DNA from: Prorocentrum cordatum
Taxonomy: Eukaryota; Sar; Dinophyceae; Prorocentrales; Prorocentraceae
Assembly: GCA_963575745.1 (NCBI GenBank)
Contig: CAUYUJ010014193.1
Span: 149,841 to 213,840, forward strand
Length of the DNA stretch: 64,000 nt
Reading direction: 5' to 3'
Made by a program: the position numbers and the translations under genes. Under the pieces are notes generated by a model. That model did not search any database. It was not told where the DNA came from and saw only the letters and a program-made list of their open reading frames with translations. Shown here in pieces: positions 1 to 9,972 of this stretch. The stretch's first letter is position 1. Each line of letters begins with the position of its first letter.

Positions 1-681
1 GGGCATGCTTGTAAACCCTACGAGTGACTACGAGATACAGGCCGACAATACCCTACTTCATGTCATGGGCACGGAGCGCCAGGCACACCCTTCCTGCGTT
101 TCCCCTCGCACTCGGGGGGGCGATACCAAGTCCCAATGCCAATTGAAATGCGCTGGACGAAAAAGGCAAGGCTCTCTCACAGATGACCAGCACGACAGTA
201 CATCATGAATGCTTGAAATGTAATGCCACAGCGTATTGGTTACGTCTTGTATATGATATCATGCTCTGTTCTGCCAGGTGCGTCGAGGTGGAGTCCCAAA
301 CATCGAAGATGATTGCTCTTAAAGGGAGAGACTGGAGGGAGAGGAGAAGGCGAGAAAAGGCTCATACCCCCTGGGTCTTTGAAAATGCCCGTCTCCTCGG
401 TCGTGGGAGCCTTGTCGGGTCTCTTGTCATCGCCGCTCCCGTCTGGATCGCCGCCGTGGCCGTCCTCGGGGCGAGAGGCTGAGACAGAGAAGAGGTCCTT
501 CTCATGATTCTTTTAGTCATGCTCCTCCTCCTCCTCGAACTCGCTATACTCCTGATACTCCTCTTCATCGTCCTCCGGTTCATCGTACTCCTCCTCCTCC
601 TCCTTTTCCTCCTCCTCATCCTCCTCCTCCTCAATGCCTTTTTATAGATAACTCCTCCCTGTCGCACCCCGAGGCCGGTCG
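1..681. other. No gene seen; short pyrimidine-rich tract
   Basis: No supportable coding region. The short open frames here have no protein-like composition. Positions 521-645 form a CTC/CCT-rich tract, which ends just before the composite repeat R1. Confidence 0.5.
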
Positions 682-1500
682 AAAGGGCGGGCCGGGCGTT
701 TCGTATGAGACGTCCTCACCATTTACTTATGTCCCTGATGCTGAGAGATTGACAACCATGTCACACATGGAGGGCGGACCGCATCCAAAATGTGCCTCTC
801 GCCTTAGCGACGCTCACATTCGGTTTAAACATGTGTGGAACAACTTCACGGATTGAGGGCAGCTGGTCTTCAAACTGTGCTTCTCGCCGCAGCGCCGCGC
901 ACATGCTTCTTGCAAGGTTTTCACGGATTGAGGGCGGGTGGCTTTCAAAATGTGCCTCTCGCCTTAGCGCCGCGTTCAATCGCTTTGAACATTTGCAAGA
1001 GTTTCACGGGTTGACGGCGGGTGGTTTTCAACATGTGGCTATCGTTGAAGCGCCGCGCACCTCCGCTTTAAACATGCGCAAAAGCTTCACGGATTCAGGA
1101 CGGTTCGCTTTCAACACGTGGCCTTCGCCTTAGCGCCGCGCACATTCGTTTTTAAAAGTTGCAAGAGCTTTACGGAATGAGGGCGGTTCGTTTTCAAGCT
1201 GTGGTTATCGCCTTGGCGCCGCGCACAGTTGTTTCAAACATTTGCAGACGTTTCAGTGGTTCTTATGGTTCACGTACAACAGGGTTTGTCAGGGCGCAAC
1301 AGGTACGTTGACTCGCGGTGCTGAAGTCAAGGAATGGTGTCTTGGCACGACTCAGGATGGCCAAGACGTAACAATCAGGTTAAATCGTGGCGTCGAAGTC
1401 CTGAGAATGTTTTTTTGGCACGCTTCAAGATGTTCTCACGATTGTCCCACAACGGGGGCAATTCCTCACTGGAAATGACCCTTGTAAGGGCTCAAAAAAA
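682..1500 (+). repeat. Composite dispersed repeat R1, copy A
   Basis: A head of about 90 bp (GCCGGGCGTTTCG onward) is followed by about five and a half tandem units of 75-83 bp. The units contain 'CACGGATTGAGGGCGG', 'CTCGCCTTAGCGCCGCGCAC' and 'TTTAAACAT', and start near 847, 922, 1005, 1088 and 1171. A tail carries repeated 'TTGGCACG' motifs. The same head, units and tail recur at 49519-50095, and a one-and-a-half-unit piece lies at 15925-16045. Copies A and B abut microsatellites at both ends. No coding potential seen. Confidence 0.7.
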
Positions 1501-1556
1501 AGGATCTTAGAGGGAGGGTGTATTTCAATATCGTTGATAAGCCTTGGGTTTACACT

Positions 1557-1558
1557 AG

Positions 1559-1592
<34 letters not shown>

Positions 1593-1790
1593 CATCATCA
1601 GCATCATCATCAGCATCATCAGCATCATGGACAGCAGCATCATCATCATGAACATCATCAGCATCATCATCGTCATCACTACCGTCGTCGTCATCTTCCG
1701 CATCATACTCATGTTCCTCATTATCCTCATCTTCATCCTCCTTCTCCTCATCATCATCCCCCCCCTCTCCGTATTATTACCACCACCATC
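1557..1790. repeat. CAT/TCA trinucleotide microsatellite
   Basis: An imperfect (CAT)n array begins right at the tail of repeat R1 and decays into CTC-rich sequence. The apparent poly-His, poly-Ile and poly-Met frames across it are artefacts of the repeat. Confidence 0.85.
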
Positions 1791-2342
1791 ACTACAATCT
1801 TCATCGTCTTCCACCCTCTCTCCTCCGCGGTGTGACCCGAGGAGTCCTCGCCCCCACTTGGGTCCAAGGCGGCGTCGTCCGCGTCGTCGCCTGGGCCGCC
1901 GCCTCGGAGCCGCGCAAATGGGGGGGGCGGGGCAGCCCGCACCCGGCCAACCACGGGGAGTGATTTCGGCAATGACTTCAGGTGCCCCCCCCCCCACTGC
2001 GTGTTGATCCCCCCGCTCTGTTCTCATTTCTCTGTTTTAGGATTGATAGCTGCAAACTCATGCCATCAGGATCGACCGACCACCCGACCGAGCAGGAGAA
2101 GCGCGGCGGGCCCCAGCGCGGACCGACCCAGCCGGGCCCTCGACACAGGGGCGGGCTGGTCCGAGCGTCGAGGGGGCTTCTTCCCCCGATTCCATGGAGC
2201 CTCCCTTGGAAGCTCCTGCCCTTGCCTCCTGAGGAGCCCGCCGCATTCTCGGAGTGCTGCCCCGTTTCGCGCAAACCCCGAGTGCACTCAAACCAATCCC
2301 CGGTCCCTTCATGGGGTGCCTCTTGGCCAGCTCGTAATCCCG

Positions 2343-2515
2343 GACACATTTCTAACGCCCATGGGCCCGAGGCTTAGGTCGGGCATGTCCTCCTACAGGC
2401 AGATTTAGGAAGAAAGATTGCCCCCCCAAAAATAAAAACAACAGTCGTCCCCAGACTATTGTGTTGACCATGTGTGAATGCTCCTCCTGTAGAGGGACAT
2501 GCCCGACTTGACCCG
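2343..2515 (+). mobile_element. Small terminal-inverted-repeat element R2, copy A
   Basis: Left arm 2378-2399 starts GTCGGGCATGTCCTCC. Right arm 2486-2507 ends GGGACATGCCCGAC. They pair as an imperfect inverted repeat around about 85 bp that includes 'CAGACTATT'. The left flank ('ACGCCCATGGGCCCGAGGCT') is shared with copy B at 20763-21025, so the true element probably begins near 2343. A third pair of the same arms bounds 25329-28028. No transposase is present; non-autonomous status is inferred. Confidence 0.6.
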
Positions 2516-2856
2516 AAGCGGGCCCTGCGGAGGCCTATAGACGTGAGAAACCAGGGTGCGACGGGGGTCGCATCTCGCGGAGCCTCGCGCCCCAGCCAGG
2601 GCCGCTCCCACAGGTCGAGCCCGAGGTCGGCGGTTCAAGTTGGTATGCCATGGGTTCCACCCTTAACTCAAAGATAAGACACTTTACTGTGGTCTCTCCT
2701 AGTCCCCAGGCTCCTCAACACCCCCCCCTCTCAGTGTTGATTCTTCCCTTTCTTAGGTAATCGTCGCAGGGTGTGGCCCGAAGTCCCACTCGAGTCTCCG
2801 ACGTTATACAATGCCCACGGCATGCGTCCCAGTTTCCGACGCGCCACACGGTTTCT

Positions 2857-2873
2857 GCCAAAATGGCTACGGA
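2857..2873 (-). other. Relict spliced-leader sequence, perfect over 17 nt
   Basis: The reverse complement reads TCCGTAGCCATTTTGGC, identical to the first 17 nt of the 22-nt dinoflagellate spliced leader with D = T. The last five bases differ (AGAAA instead of TCAAG). No splice donor GT follows where an SL RNA gene would have one, so this is better read as a relic left by reinsertion of a trans-spliced mRNA than as an SL RNA gene. Only a roughly 30-codon open frame follows on the minus strand. Confidence 0.75.
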
Positions 2874-3096
2874 ACAAAGAAGTGGAGGGGAAGTCGGGAC
2901 AGGAGGAGAAGTATGAGCAGGAGGTAGAAGAATGCGATAGGATGCGAAGGGGGAGGGTGGAGGACGATGAGGAGGACAATGAACGATACATTGGGCAGAG
3001 AAAAGAAACACACTAGAACGTGCGAGTTACTGCTGACCCGCCCCCCCTTCATGATCCTCCCCGTAATCAGGAGTATGATGACGCCCCCCTTTATTT

Positions 3097-3235
3097 TTGA
3101 ATGGTCAAATGTGTGCTCAAATATTTGTTCAAATGTCCATTATTCCATGCATGTTCAAATGTTATGTTTGAATGGTCAAATGTGTGCTCAATCCATTATT
3201 CTCCATATCCATGTGTGCTCAAATGTTTTCCAAGC
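3097..3235. repeat. Tandem repeat of an AATGGTCAAATGTGTGCTCAA motif
   Basis: Three to four imperfect copies of a roughly 20-30 bp AT-rich unit lie immediately upstream of the long gene. The last copy, 3203-3223, matches about 15 of 21 SL positions (CCATATCCATGTGTGCTCAAA) and could be a badly decayed SL relic, but the same motif is part of the tandem repeat. Confidence 0.5.
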
Positions 3236-3270
3236 ATGGCATTCGAATTCATTTCTCTCGCGCCTTGTCC

Positions 3271-6200
3271 ATGCTAGGCGACCCAGAGATAGACGGGGAT
3301 GTGCCTGCCAGGGCGCCTGAGCCTGGCGATGTTGCTGCTGGGGATGTGGACGGCGACGAGGGCCTTGTCTTGGCCGCTCCAGGCCCCAGGGCGCGATTGA
3401 GAGCCCGAGCGCCCGACCACGGGCCGATGACGATCTTTCTTGTGGTATCTCACCGCAGCGGGTTCTGGAATGATGAGTTTCCTGGCAGTGAGGGCGGAGG
3501 CGATGACAGGCGGCTCGTCGGCATTGCCTTGGGACATTGGGTGTTTGGCAATGCGGATGACGAGCCGCCGCACCACGAGGCCATCATGAGATCGCTGGCG
3601 GAGAGACGCTCGACGTGCAGCCCCACCCATTTCGTCAGCTACGTCACGGTTCGTGCTTGCAGTCTGGAGCGGCCTGTCGTTGTAGATGGCAACGCGTCCG
3701 CGTCGATCCTGTTGTCGAGGTGTTCGGCCGAACGCCTCATGGGAGGGGCGACGGTCGGCGAGTTTGCCGCCGACGCCCATGCTCTCTGTGGCCTTGGTGC
3801 GCGCCAGCAATACTGCATCATTGTGCTTGGCCCTGGGTTGGCATCCTCGGTGTGTGAACGCTCACAGACGACAATGCATTCCGTGGCTTTCGGAACGACG
3901 CTCCCACTTCGAACCCGACTATGCGATGTCAGCCCTAGCCCTTACTTATGCCGAGAATACCGTAAGCGACATCCTGTCTCCAATGTTGCCGCAGCGCACG
4001 CTCCCGCCAACCATGAAATCGTGGCCATATCACGCCCTCATCGGCAGGCAACCGTCAACGTGGACACAATGGTGCTGCTGCTGGATGCTACTAAAAACAT
4101 TACCGACCTACGATTTAGTGAATCCACTGCGCTTGCCTGGTGCAAGGTTATTCTTGGCAGAGATGATGGTTCTGCACACGGCGCCCAGATGCAGACAATC
4201 AACAGAGAAATTTTACGACAGGCGCGCACCAGGTTTGATATAGTATCGATGTTGGCGTTCAGGAAGTTTTTCTTGACATTGCCGATTCACCTAATAACAA
4301 TATTCATATGGATTGATGCAAGCCCCCAGTGGAGATCAAAAGAATTGTTGGCGAGTTCATTTGACCTTGTTATCCACGACTCCGACGGACGGCGATCTGT
4401 CACGCGCAGGCTGTTCCCATTGCTGCACATCGGCTCACGGGTGAGAAACGCGTTCGGGAAAACAGCTGGACTGATATGGCAGATTTTCTTGATGGTCGGG
4501 CCACGCATCGAGACCGTCCGATCATTTTGCTCAAGGGTTGTCTCGATAACCACTGACTTGGGAACAGAACGCATGATTGCTTCGATGCCTGACGTCATGT
4601 GCGAGCTGTATCGGTATTTCGGCATGGCCTTGCCACTGAGAACGCCACCCAGGGCAGATCTTTTGTTTAGTCGCGCAGTTCCGTGCCCAGGGTGGAACCA
4701 CATCATTGATGGCGTTCTGCAGACGTGCCTGAACACCGCCAGGTGGTTCCCATCTTTTGTGGACAAGCTGAAGGCACTCAACCGTTTGCGTCGTGACCAC
4801 ATGGATGATATCACGCAGGAGCTCAAAGAACAGAACATGGTGCCCGCTTCTGAGTTTCTCGAGGCAGCTTCCTTTTCATATTTTGCGAGCTGGCGTTGGA
4901 CGACGCTGGCGAAGGTATGCAAGTCAATCGCGAAGGTGCTTGAAACGGTGCAGCTGCATTTCCCGAACTTCAAGTTCATAGCCAAGCTGAAGGACAGATC
5001 GGGGGTGGGGAAGGTTCGCGCGGCGCTTGGGAGCGCTGAGTGGACATCACAGCTGCAATTCGTCACAGCGCTTGCGTCCATGATGAAGGGGTTGCAGAAC
5101 TGGGGGTCGGGTTGTGAATGTCACATGGAACAGCTCATGGCTGGGGAGCGCGTCGATTGCGACAAGAAGTCAAGGCTCATCCACTTAGCATACGATCACG
5201 CCGTGAGGACTCTGAGCGGCGCAGTTGTGGAGAGCAGGGGTTGGCGACCAGGCCATTTTCGTTCAAACAACATGCAGTTCCTTCAACAGTGTGGGGGCAT
5301 ATATGTGAGAGCCCTCGCCACTGCCAAGAGGAAGCTTGAATTTTTGGAACACGTTCCGTATGTTTTCAGCAAGATGGACAATGCAGGCGTCCGTGATCAG
5401 ATAATGGAACAATGGCGACGCATCGACCCGTCGATGCATCACCAGCTCACCAGGGACATCATCGGGATGGAGGGCCCAGCGTTGCTGGCCATGGGCGCCG
5501 ACGGCTCTGGGATGTCGCCTCGGCTTGCTGCCCACATGCGGGACCTCCGAGATATCCCGTTGGACGACAAGCCAGGAGAAGGTCCGCATGCTCAAGTCTC
5601 AAGGATTTGCGGCAAAACCAGAGCAGCGAAGTGGGGTTGGATCGCAGGAAGTGCCAGACTCAACCAGAATTTGCGTGACTTTGATGACCTGTGCGAGGCA
5701 GCGGAGGTTGATAGACAAAAACTGTGGAATTCATACAAGAGTGCCTTGGCAGATTGCACAGGGCGCGGCCGCCGTTGCCAGAGAAGAGCGTTCCTCCAGA
5801 GGGTATACCAGCTAGATCGGGCCTTTGACCCAATCGACTGGCCAGCCCATCGTCCAGCGCCACTGCCACCACTAGAGGCGCATGCAGATGATGTCGACGT
5901 TGACGGAGGAGGTCCAGCTGTAGCAGACGCGGGGGGCGATGCACTCATGGCCCACGCCGTCGACGAGGATGAGGGCGAGGGCGAGATCTCAGATGATCAC
6001 AAGTTGCTCGATCAATGCTTCTTGGAATCGCTGCCGCTATATTCGTTCGTATCGTTCCCATCGGCGCCAGGCGCTGCTGTGCCGCTTCGCGTCTTTCAAG
6101 TTATTTCCAAGGGGAACGCAGATATTCTCATCAAGACTGCTCTAAGTAAGCCAATCAAGCAGCGAGACTGGACGTTACTTGAATATGAAATTTTGGATGG

Positions 6201-6723
6201 TGGTGATATCGTTGAAGGCGCCTGCCCAGCTGAGATGCAAGTTTTTAATATTTCGGGCCCATGCGATTCTCGCCTCTTGTCGAATCTACACGTGACTCCT
6301 ACCTTGAGGAGCTCAGTGTTCGTATGGAGCTCAATGCCGCCCACGCACGACGGGCAAGTAAATTTGTCGTCCCCCACTTTGGCCAAGCCGTCGCTTAATC
6401 TTGGGCACAATGCAATACCAATTCTCTGCCTCACCGATGCTTTGGGACAGCAGGGGCACACAGGCGTGGCGCGCCGCGTGGTCCATGTCCCTGACCCAGG
6501 TGGAGCCGAAAAAATAGATGTGCTGTTGCTCCCGCCACCCCCTTCTGCACCTGGACCCTGCAATGGCCACCAACGATGCCACCAGAGAGCCCCGAAGAAC
6601 AGCCTGGCGAGGACGGCAGGGGGCCCCGAGGGGGCCCCAGGCAAGCCGTCTAGAGAGGCTCAGCATGTAGGGTTTTGCCAAGCCCCCAAGAGGTTCCAGA
6701 GAGGCCCGAGATGCCCTGCGTGA
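3271..6723 (+). CDS. Long unknown protein, possible RNase H-fold transposase-like
   Basis: I do not recognise the family with certainty. The chosen start is the first ATG after the tandem repeat; the frame stays open up to 3172. The protein is well mixed in composition with no low-complexity core, quite unlike the surrounding repeat frames. Visible features are an acidic/aromatic motif WIDASPQW near residue 347, TTDLGTE near residue 427 and a Cys/His patch CECH near residue 613. Aspartates in such settings recall RNase H-fold transposases, but I see no complete catalytic signature. Between about 3870 and 4020 the +1 frame (HFEPDYAMSALALTYAENTV) looks more protein-like than the long frame, suggesting a compensated frameshift pair or an unrecognised intron. 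From about 6480 the protein becomes Pro/Arg-rich and is probably no longer coding. The segment at 7388-8068 probably continues the gene. Confidence 0.55.
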   Translation: MLGDPEIDGDVPARAPEPGDVAAGDVDGDEGLVLAAPGPRARLRARAPDHGPMTIFLVVSHRSGFWNDEFPGSEGGGDDRRLVGIALGHWVFGNADDEPPHHEAIMRSLAERRSTCSPTHFVSYVTVRACSLERPVVVDGNASASILLSRCSAERLMGGATVGEFAADAHALCGLGARQQYCIIVLGPGLASSVCERSQTTMHSVAFGTTLPLRTRLCDVSPSPYLCREYRKRHPVSNVAAAHAPANHEIVAISRPHRQATVNVDTMVLLLDATKNITDLRFSESTALAWCKVILGRDDGSAHGAQMQTINREILRQARTRFDIVSMLAFRKFFLTLPIHLITIFIWIDASPQWRSKELLASSFDLVIHDSDGRRSVTRRLFPLLHIGSRVRNAFGKTAGLIWQIFLMVGPRIETVRSFCSRVVSITTDLGTERMIASMPDVMCELYRYFGMALPLRTPPRADLLFSRAVPCPGWNHIIDGVLQTCLNTARWFPSFVDKLKALNRLRRDHMDDITQELKEQNMVPASEFLEAASFSYFASWRWTTLAKVCKSIAKVLETVQLHFPNFKFIAKLKDRSGVGKVRAALGSAEWTSQLQFVTALASMMKGLQNWGSGCECHMEQLMAGERVDCDKKSRLIHLAYDHAVRTLSGAVVESRGWRPGHFRSNNMQFLQQCGGIYVRALATAKRKLEFLEHVPYVFSKMDNAGVRDQIMEQWRRIDPSMHHQLTRDIIGMEGPALLAMGADGSGMSPRLAAHMRDLRDIPLDDKPGEGPHAQVSRICGKTRAAKWGWIAGSARLNQNLRDFDDLCEAAEVDRQKLWNSYKSALADCTGRGRRCQRRAFLQRVYQLDRAFDPIDWPAHRPAPLPPLEAHADDVDVDGGGPAVADAGGDALMAHAVDEDEGEGEISDDHKLLDQCFLESLPLYSFVSFPSAPGAAVPLRVFQVISKGNADILIKTALSKPIKQRDWTLLEYEILDGGDIVEGACPAEMQVFNISGPCDSRLLSNLHVTPTLRSSVFVWSSMPPTHDGQVNLSSPTLAKPSLNLGHNAIPILCLTDALGQQGHTGVARRVVHVPDPGGAEKIDVLLLPPPPSAPGPCNGHQRCHQRAPKNSLARTAGGPEGAPGKPSREAQHVGFCQAPKRFQRGPRCPA

Positions 6724-6789
6724 TTCGGGCCCCCGCGGGCCTTGCACGACATACTTGCAATATCGAATGCTCCATAAAGGTTTCGCCAA

Positions 6790-7003
6790 TGCCGTTCGCG
6801 CCGGCGGCGACGGCGACGACGGCGACGACGGCTACGACAACGAGGAGGGCGACGATATGCGGGGCCACTGGGGCCCCCCCGACGACGACGACGAGGATGA
6901 CGACGACAACAACGACGACGAGGGGGGCGACGATATGCGTGACCACTGGAATCCCCGACGATAGGCGGGGCCACTGGACCCCCCCCCCCGACGATGACGT
7001 CGA

Positions 7004-7041
<38 letters not shown>

Positions 7042-7113
7042 GCGACGAGGGGGGCGACGATATGCGGGACCACTGGGGTCCCCGACGATACGCGGGACCA
7101 CTGGAATCCCCCC

Positions 7114-7161
<48 letters not shown>

Positions 7162-7165
7162 CAAC
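6790..7165. repeat. GAC-rich microsatellite blocks
   Basis: Several (GAC)n runs alternate with a repeated 'GGGGGCGACGATATGCG(G/T)GACCACTGG' phrase. The block separates the long ORF from its likely 3' exon at 7388. All six frames give Asp-, Arg-, Thr-, Ser- or Val-rich peptides that reflect only the repeat. Confidence 0.8.
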
Positions 7166-7169
7166 TTTC

Positions 7170-7356
7170 CCATGTGTTTTTCCCGTGCGGCCCCCCCTGA
7201 TGAGTCAAACGCCCAGGGGGGTGTCAATATTTGCGTTGGAGCCCTCGCCTCGGCGCGTTGGCGGTGAATGAGCGGCAAGGGCCCCAACGCGAAACGCTTG
7301 AAATCACAAGTGGTTTTTTGACTCATCAGAGGGGGCCGCACGGGAAAAACATATGG
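7170..7356. repeat. Imperfect foldback (inverted repeat)
   Basis: Left arm 7170-7209 (CATGTGTTTTTCCCGTGCGG...TGAGTCAAA) pairs with right arm 7316-7356 (TTTGACTCATCAGAGGGGGC...GGAAAAACATATG). A second, inner pair is 7230-7249 (TTTGCGTTGGAGCCCTCGCC) with 7273-7293. The whole roughly 190 bp could fold into one long imperfect hairpin. It sits in the segment that interrupts the long gene. Confidence 0.7.
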
Positions 7357-7387
7357 AATTCACGCCGCGGGCGCTTCCCCCGTCGGT

Positions 7388-8068
7388 TTGCCTCGCAGAG
7401 GCTGGTGGGTCTATGATAGCCGTAATCTGTTGTCCAAGAGGGCATACTTGCAAGTTCTTCTAGGGATAGACCGAGTGTGGGCGGCAGGGAATGTACAATT
7501 CAGCAGCGGGCGCAGCGAGAAATTTTATAAGCTTCTCCTCAGGTCAAATGTGCCCGTGCCAGAGCACTTGCCAGCCATTGAGTATTCGAAAAGGCTGGAA
7601 GGATTAGAGGCTGGCGGTGGCGCCATCCAGGTTGACCTGACTTGCCCTGTGGCGCCGCTGCCAGGTGCACCTGTGATCGCGGTGGCGGTGCCTCCACCGC
7701 CAGAGGCTCCAGAGGGGCCAGCAGCGCCAGCAGCGCACATGGTTGCGCCAGCCATCGCAGGGGGTGACATCGATGTCGACGCCCCCGCCGCAGTTGTTTG
7801 GCCTGAGTACATATGTGGGCAGAAAGTCGCCCGTGAGACCCACATGGGCGGAGGAGGGGAGTCTGGCGGGTTCCGCATCAGATGCCCCGTGCATGCGAAC
7901 TGTAGGAAATTCAAGGCGTACGGTACTGGAGTTGCCCAATATGGGCCACTCGCCCCAATTTACTGGTTGGGGGCGTGGGCCACTGCAGCGCCAGATATGC
8001 CTCTGGAGAGGCACCGCTGTTTCATCCCGACTGCTGCCCAGATCAGGGCATATCGGGATTCCTTGTGA
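7388..8068 (+). CDS. Probable 3' exon of the long unknown gene
   Basis: An open frame of 226 codons that begins at TTG, not ATG, which fits an internal exon. A possible 3' splice site is the CTCGCAG just upstream. The peptide has a normal N-terminal composition (YLQVLLGIDRVWAAGNVQF), a Pro/Ala-rich linker, and a C-terminal Cys/His segment (IRCPVHANCRKFKAYGTG) with Trp and Gly that could bind zinc. It ends at a TGA followed by non-coding sequence. Its link to the upstream ORF rests on shared strand, proximity and similar composition. No function assigned. Confidence 0.45.
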   Translation: MPRRGWWVYDSRNLLSKRAYLQVLLGIDRVWAAGNVQFSSGRSEKFYKLLLRSNVPVPEHLPAIEYSKRLEGLEAGGGAIQVDLTCPVAPLPGAPVIAVAVPPPPEAPEGPAAPAAHMVAPAIAGGDIDVDAPAAVVWPEYICGQKVARETHMGGGGESGGFRIRCPVHANCRKFKAYGTGVAQYGPLAPIYWLGAWATAAPDMPLERHRCFIPTAAQIRAYRDSL

Positions 8069-8440
8069 TGAAAGAAAATAGGTTCCCTCAAGTGATGTTT
8101 TTCAGTCTGTCTCTTTATTCGCTTCTCCTCAACCCCCCCCCCGAGTTGACCTTCGTCCAGAGGCGCCCTTGCTCGCAGAGACTCTGTGCGCTTTGCGCCG
8201 ATTCGTCGGTCGACTCGCAGGTGCCGACCGTCTAGGGTGGGTGGAGGGAAGGCCTTGTGAGGGGGGGCTTGTGTGTATCGCCGGACAATGTACAAGGGGT
8301 GCGTGTTGAGTGCCGTGTCATTGGAAAACACCATACACGGCGCCATTGTTGATACTGAGCAAAAGATGTGTGTAGGACCTATGCAGTACAATGCTTGTAG
8401 TTAGAGTGTTGACACGGTAACGCATCCAGGACCAGAGGGG

Positions 8441-8660
8441 GTGTTGAGACCATGTTGAGACCATGTTGAGACCATGTTTAGACAAATGTTGAGACACGCG
8501 TTGAGTGTGGAGACCATGTTGAGACCATGTTGAGACCATGTTGAGACACTGTTGAAACAAGTGTTGAGTGTGGAGACCATGTTGAGACCATGTTGAAACC
8601 ATGTTGAGACCATGTTGAGACCAAGTTGAGACCATGTTGAGACACGTGTTGAGAGTTGAG
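8441..8660 (+). repeat. 11-bp minisatellite (GTTGAGACCAT)
   Basis: About 17-20 tandem copies of GTTGAGACCAT or close variants, interrupted twice by longer 'GTTGAGTGTGGAGACCAT' units. Frames through it yield repetitive NMVSTWSQHGL-type peptides on the minus strand, which I do not consider real. Confidence 0.9.
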
Positions 8661-8861
8661 CCCAAACTGCCTCAGACAAGCCCAAAAACCAAGGTCTTCC
8701 TAACATCAGCTCTGATGTGCCGTGTCTCGTGGCTGAGGTGACGTCGGTCAAGCATCGCTGTGGGCTCAGTGAGTGTTAACACACAGCAAAGTAAGCACGC
8801 TCCTCAACCAAACTGGCACTGCGGTGACCATGTTGCAATGGGCCTCCCTCCCCACGCTGTC

Positions 8862-8883
8862 TCCGTAGCCGTCTAGGCCCAAA
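8862..8883 (+). other. Degraded spliced-leader relic
   Basis: TCCGTAGCC is followed by a diverged remainder. About 17 of 22 bases match the dinoflagellate SL (D = T; the TCAAG end reads CCAAA). It lies 54 bp upstream of the ATG at 8938, on the same strand, as expected if the ORF descends from a trans-spliced mRNA that was reverse-transcribed and reinserted. Confidence 0.6.
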
Positions 8884-8937
8884 CCAGCGCTTGCATCCTT
8901 CGTTCTACTACGTACATCCGCATTTGAATTTCATCAC

Positions 8938-9390
8938 ATGAGTCTTGAGACTCCAGAGGAAGCGGTTCAGGAGCATCCGCAGTCGCAGTCGGAGCCGCAA
9001 GGGCAAGAACAGCGAGAGCGGTCCCGATCTCCTCCACGCCGCCAGCGTTCACCACCTTTCAGGCGCGGCCAGGCCATGGCTACTGCCATGATGAACCAGA
9101 TAGATTTTCATCTTAGCTTGGTTCAGAGGGCCATGCTCGCCATGTCCTTGAGCTACGGGGCTAACTTCACCAGTACCGTGCTGTTGCCCGTGACTCGCGA
9201 ATTTGCTGGCAATCGTGACCCGCCCCCAGGGGCGAACGACATCTTCAATGACCTGTACAGGTTGGAGAAGAAGTTTCTGGATCTCCAGGACCTCGTCCAG
9301 AACGTCAATGGCATGTTCGACGAGACGTGCGAGCTAGTCAACCGCTTTCACTTGCTGCGGAGGGAGGAGGGCGCCCCCGAGTATCGATAG
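8938..9390 (+). CDS. Hypothetical protein with Ser/Arg-rich N-terminus
   Basis: A 150-aa intron-less frame. Residues 1-48 are Gln/Glu-rich and then contain an RSRSPP...RSPP stretch resembling SR-type tails. Residues 49-150 form an amphipathic, probably helical domain (FHLSLVQRAMLAMSLSYG; YRLEKKFLDLQDLVQNV). No known domain recognised. The SL relic at 8862-8883 supports an origin as a retrocopy of a processed mRNA. The complete frame with ATG and stop suggests it is recent or maintained; expression is unknown. Confidence 0.5.
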   Translation: MSLETPEEAVQEHPQSQSEPQGQEQRERSRSPPRRQRSPPFRRGQAMATAMMNQIDFHLSLVQRAMLAMSLSYGANFTSTVLLPVTREFAGNRDPPPGANDIFNDLYRLEKKFLDLQDLVQNVNGMFDETCELVNRFHLLRREEGAPEYR

Positions 9391-9972
9391 GTTCGAAGCA
9401 TACTCTGCAGCCACCCATTCATGTTCCATATTGCTCTGTAGACGGCTGCAGCCGCCTCTGGTGCGCTTCCTTAGCACAGCTTTCTTTGCATGTTGTAGCC
9501 AGCTAGAGCCTATCGTTGCTCCGACGGTTGCGACTCCTCTGCTGTTAGTTTGTATTCGGCCCTTGCTCGGTGCTCCGGTGCCCCGATACCCCTCGGTTTC
9601 GCATCGGTAGACTCACGCGCGCCAGCCCAGCACTTCGCCAGCTGCACGCGTGTCGTGGGTAGCACTGCGAAACATAACGGATGAGCGTCCACCTATCCTT
9701 GATTCCTGTCCTCTCTTGCTCCCCTCCTCCTCCTCCTCCTCAACGCCGTCCTCTCCTCCTCCTCTCCTCCGCCTCTCTGCGTCTTACTCTGGTCATGATG
9801 CCCCCTCTTCTTTCCCCTCCCCTCCCCCGCTCCCTCGGGCCCTTGAGAGCGCGTGCTGCAGCTGGGCCCCAGGGGCCACGACTCAACCTCGACAGACAGA
9901 GAGATTGGCGACAAGCTGACGGGTGCATGGGGACATGGAGGCACAAGGAGGAGAGAAGGGAGAAGCCTTCCA
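9391..9972. other. Intergenic region between two SL-tagged ORFs
   Basis: No coding region seen. It contains a TCC/CTC-rich patch at 9720-9850. It may include 3' untranslated sequence of the upstream ORF, but no poly(A) relic is visible. Confidence 0.4.

Noticed and set aside
2857-2873. Functional SL RNA gene
   Set aside because: The conserved TCAAG end and the following GT donor are missing, so only a relic is supported.
4287-5081. 264-codon minus-strand frame
   Set aside because: Lies inside the long plus-strand gene and has Cys/Ser-rich composition typical of an antisense shadow.
8441-8660. Possible CRISPR-like array
   Set aside because: Repeats are 11 bp and directly tandem with no unique spacers. 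It is a minisatellite in a eukaryotic context.
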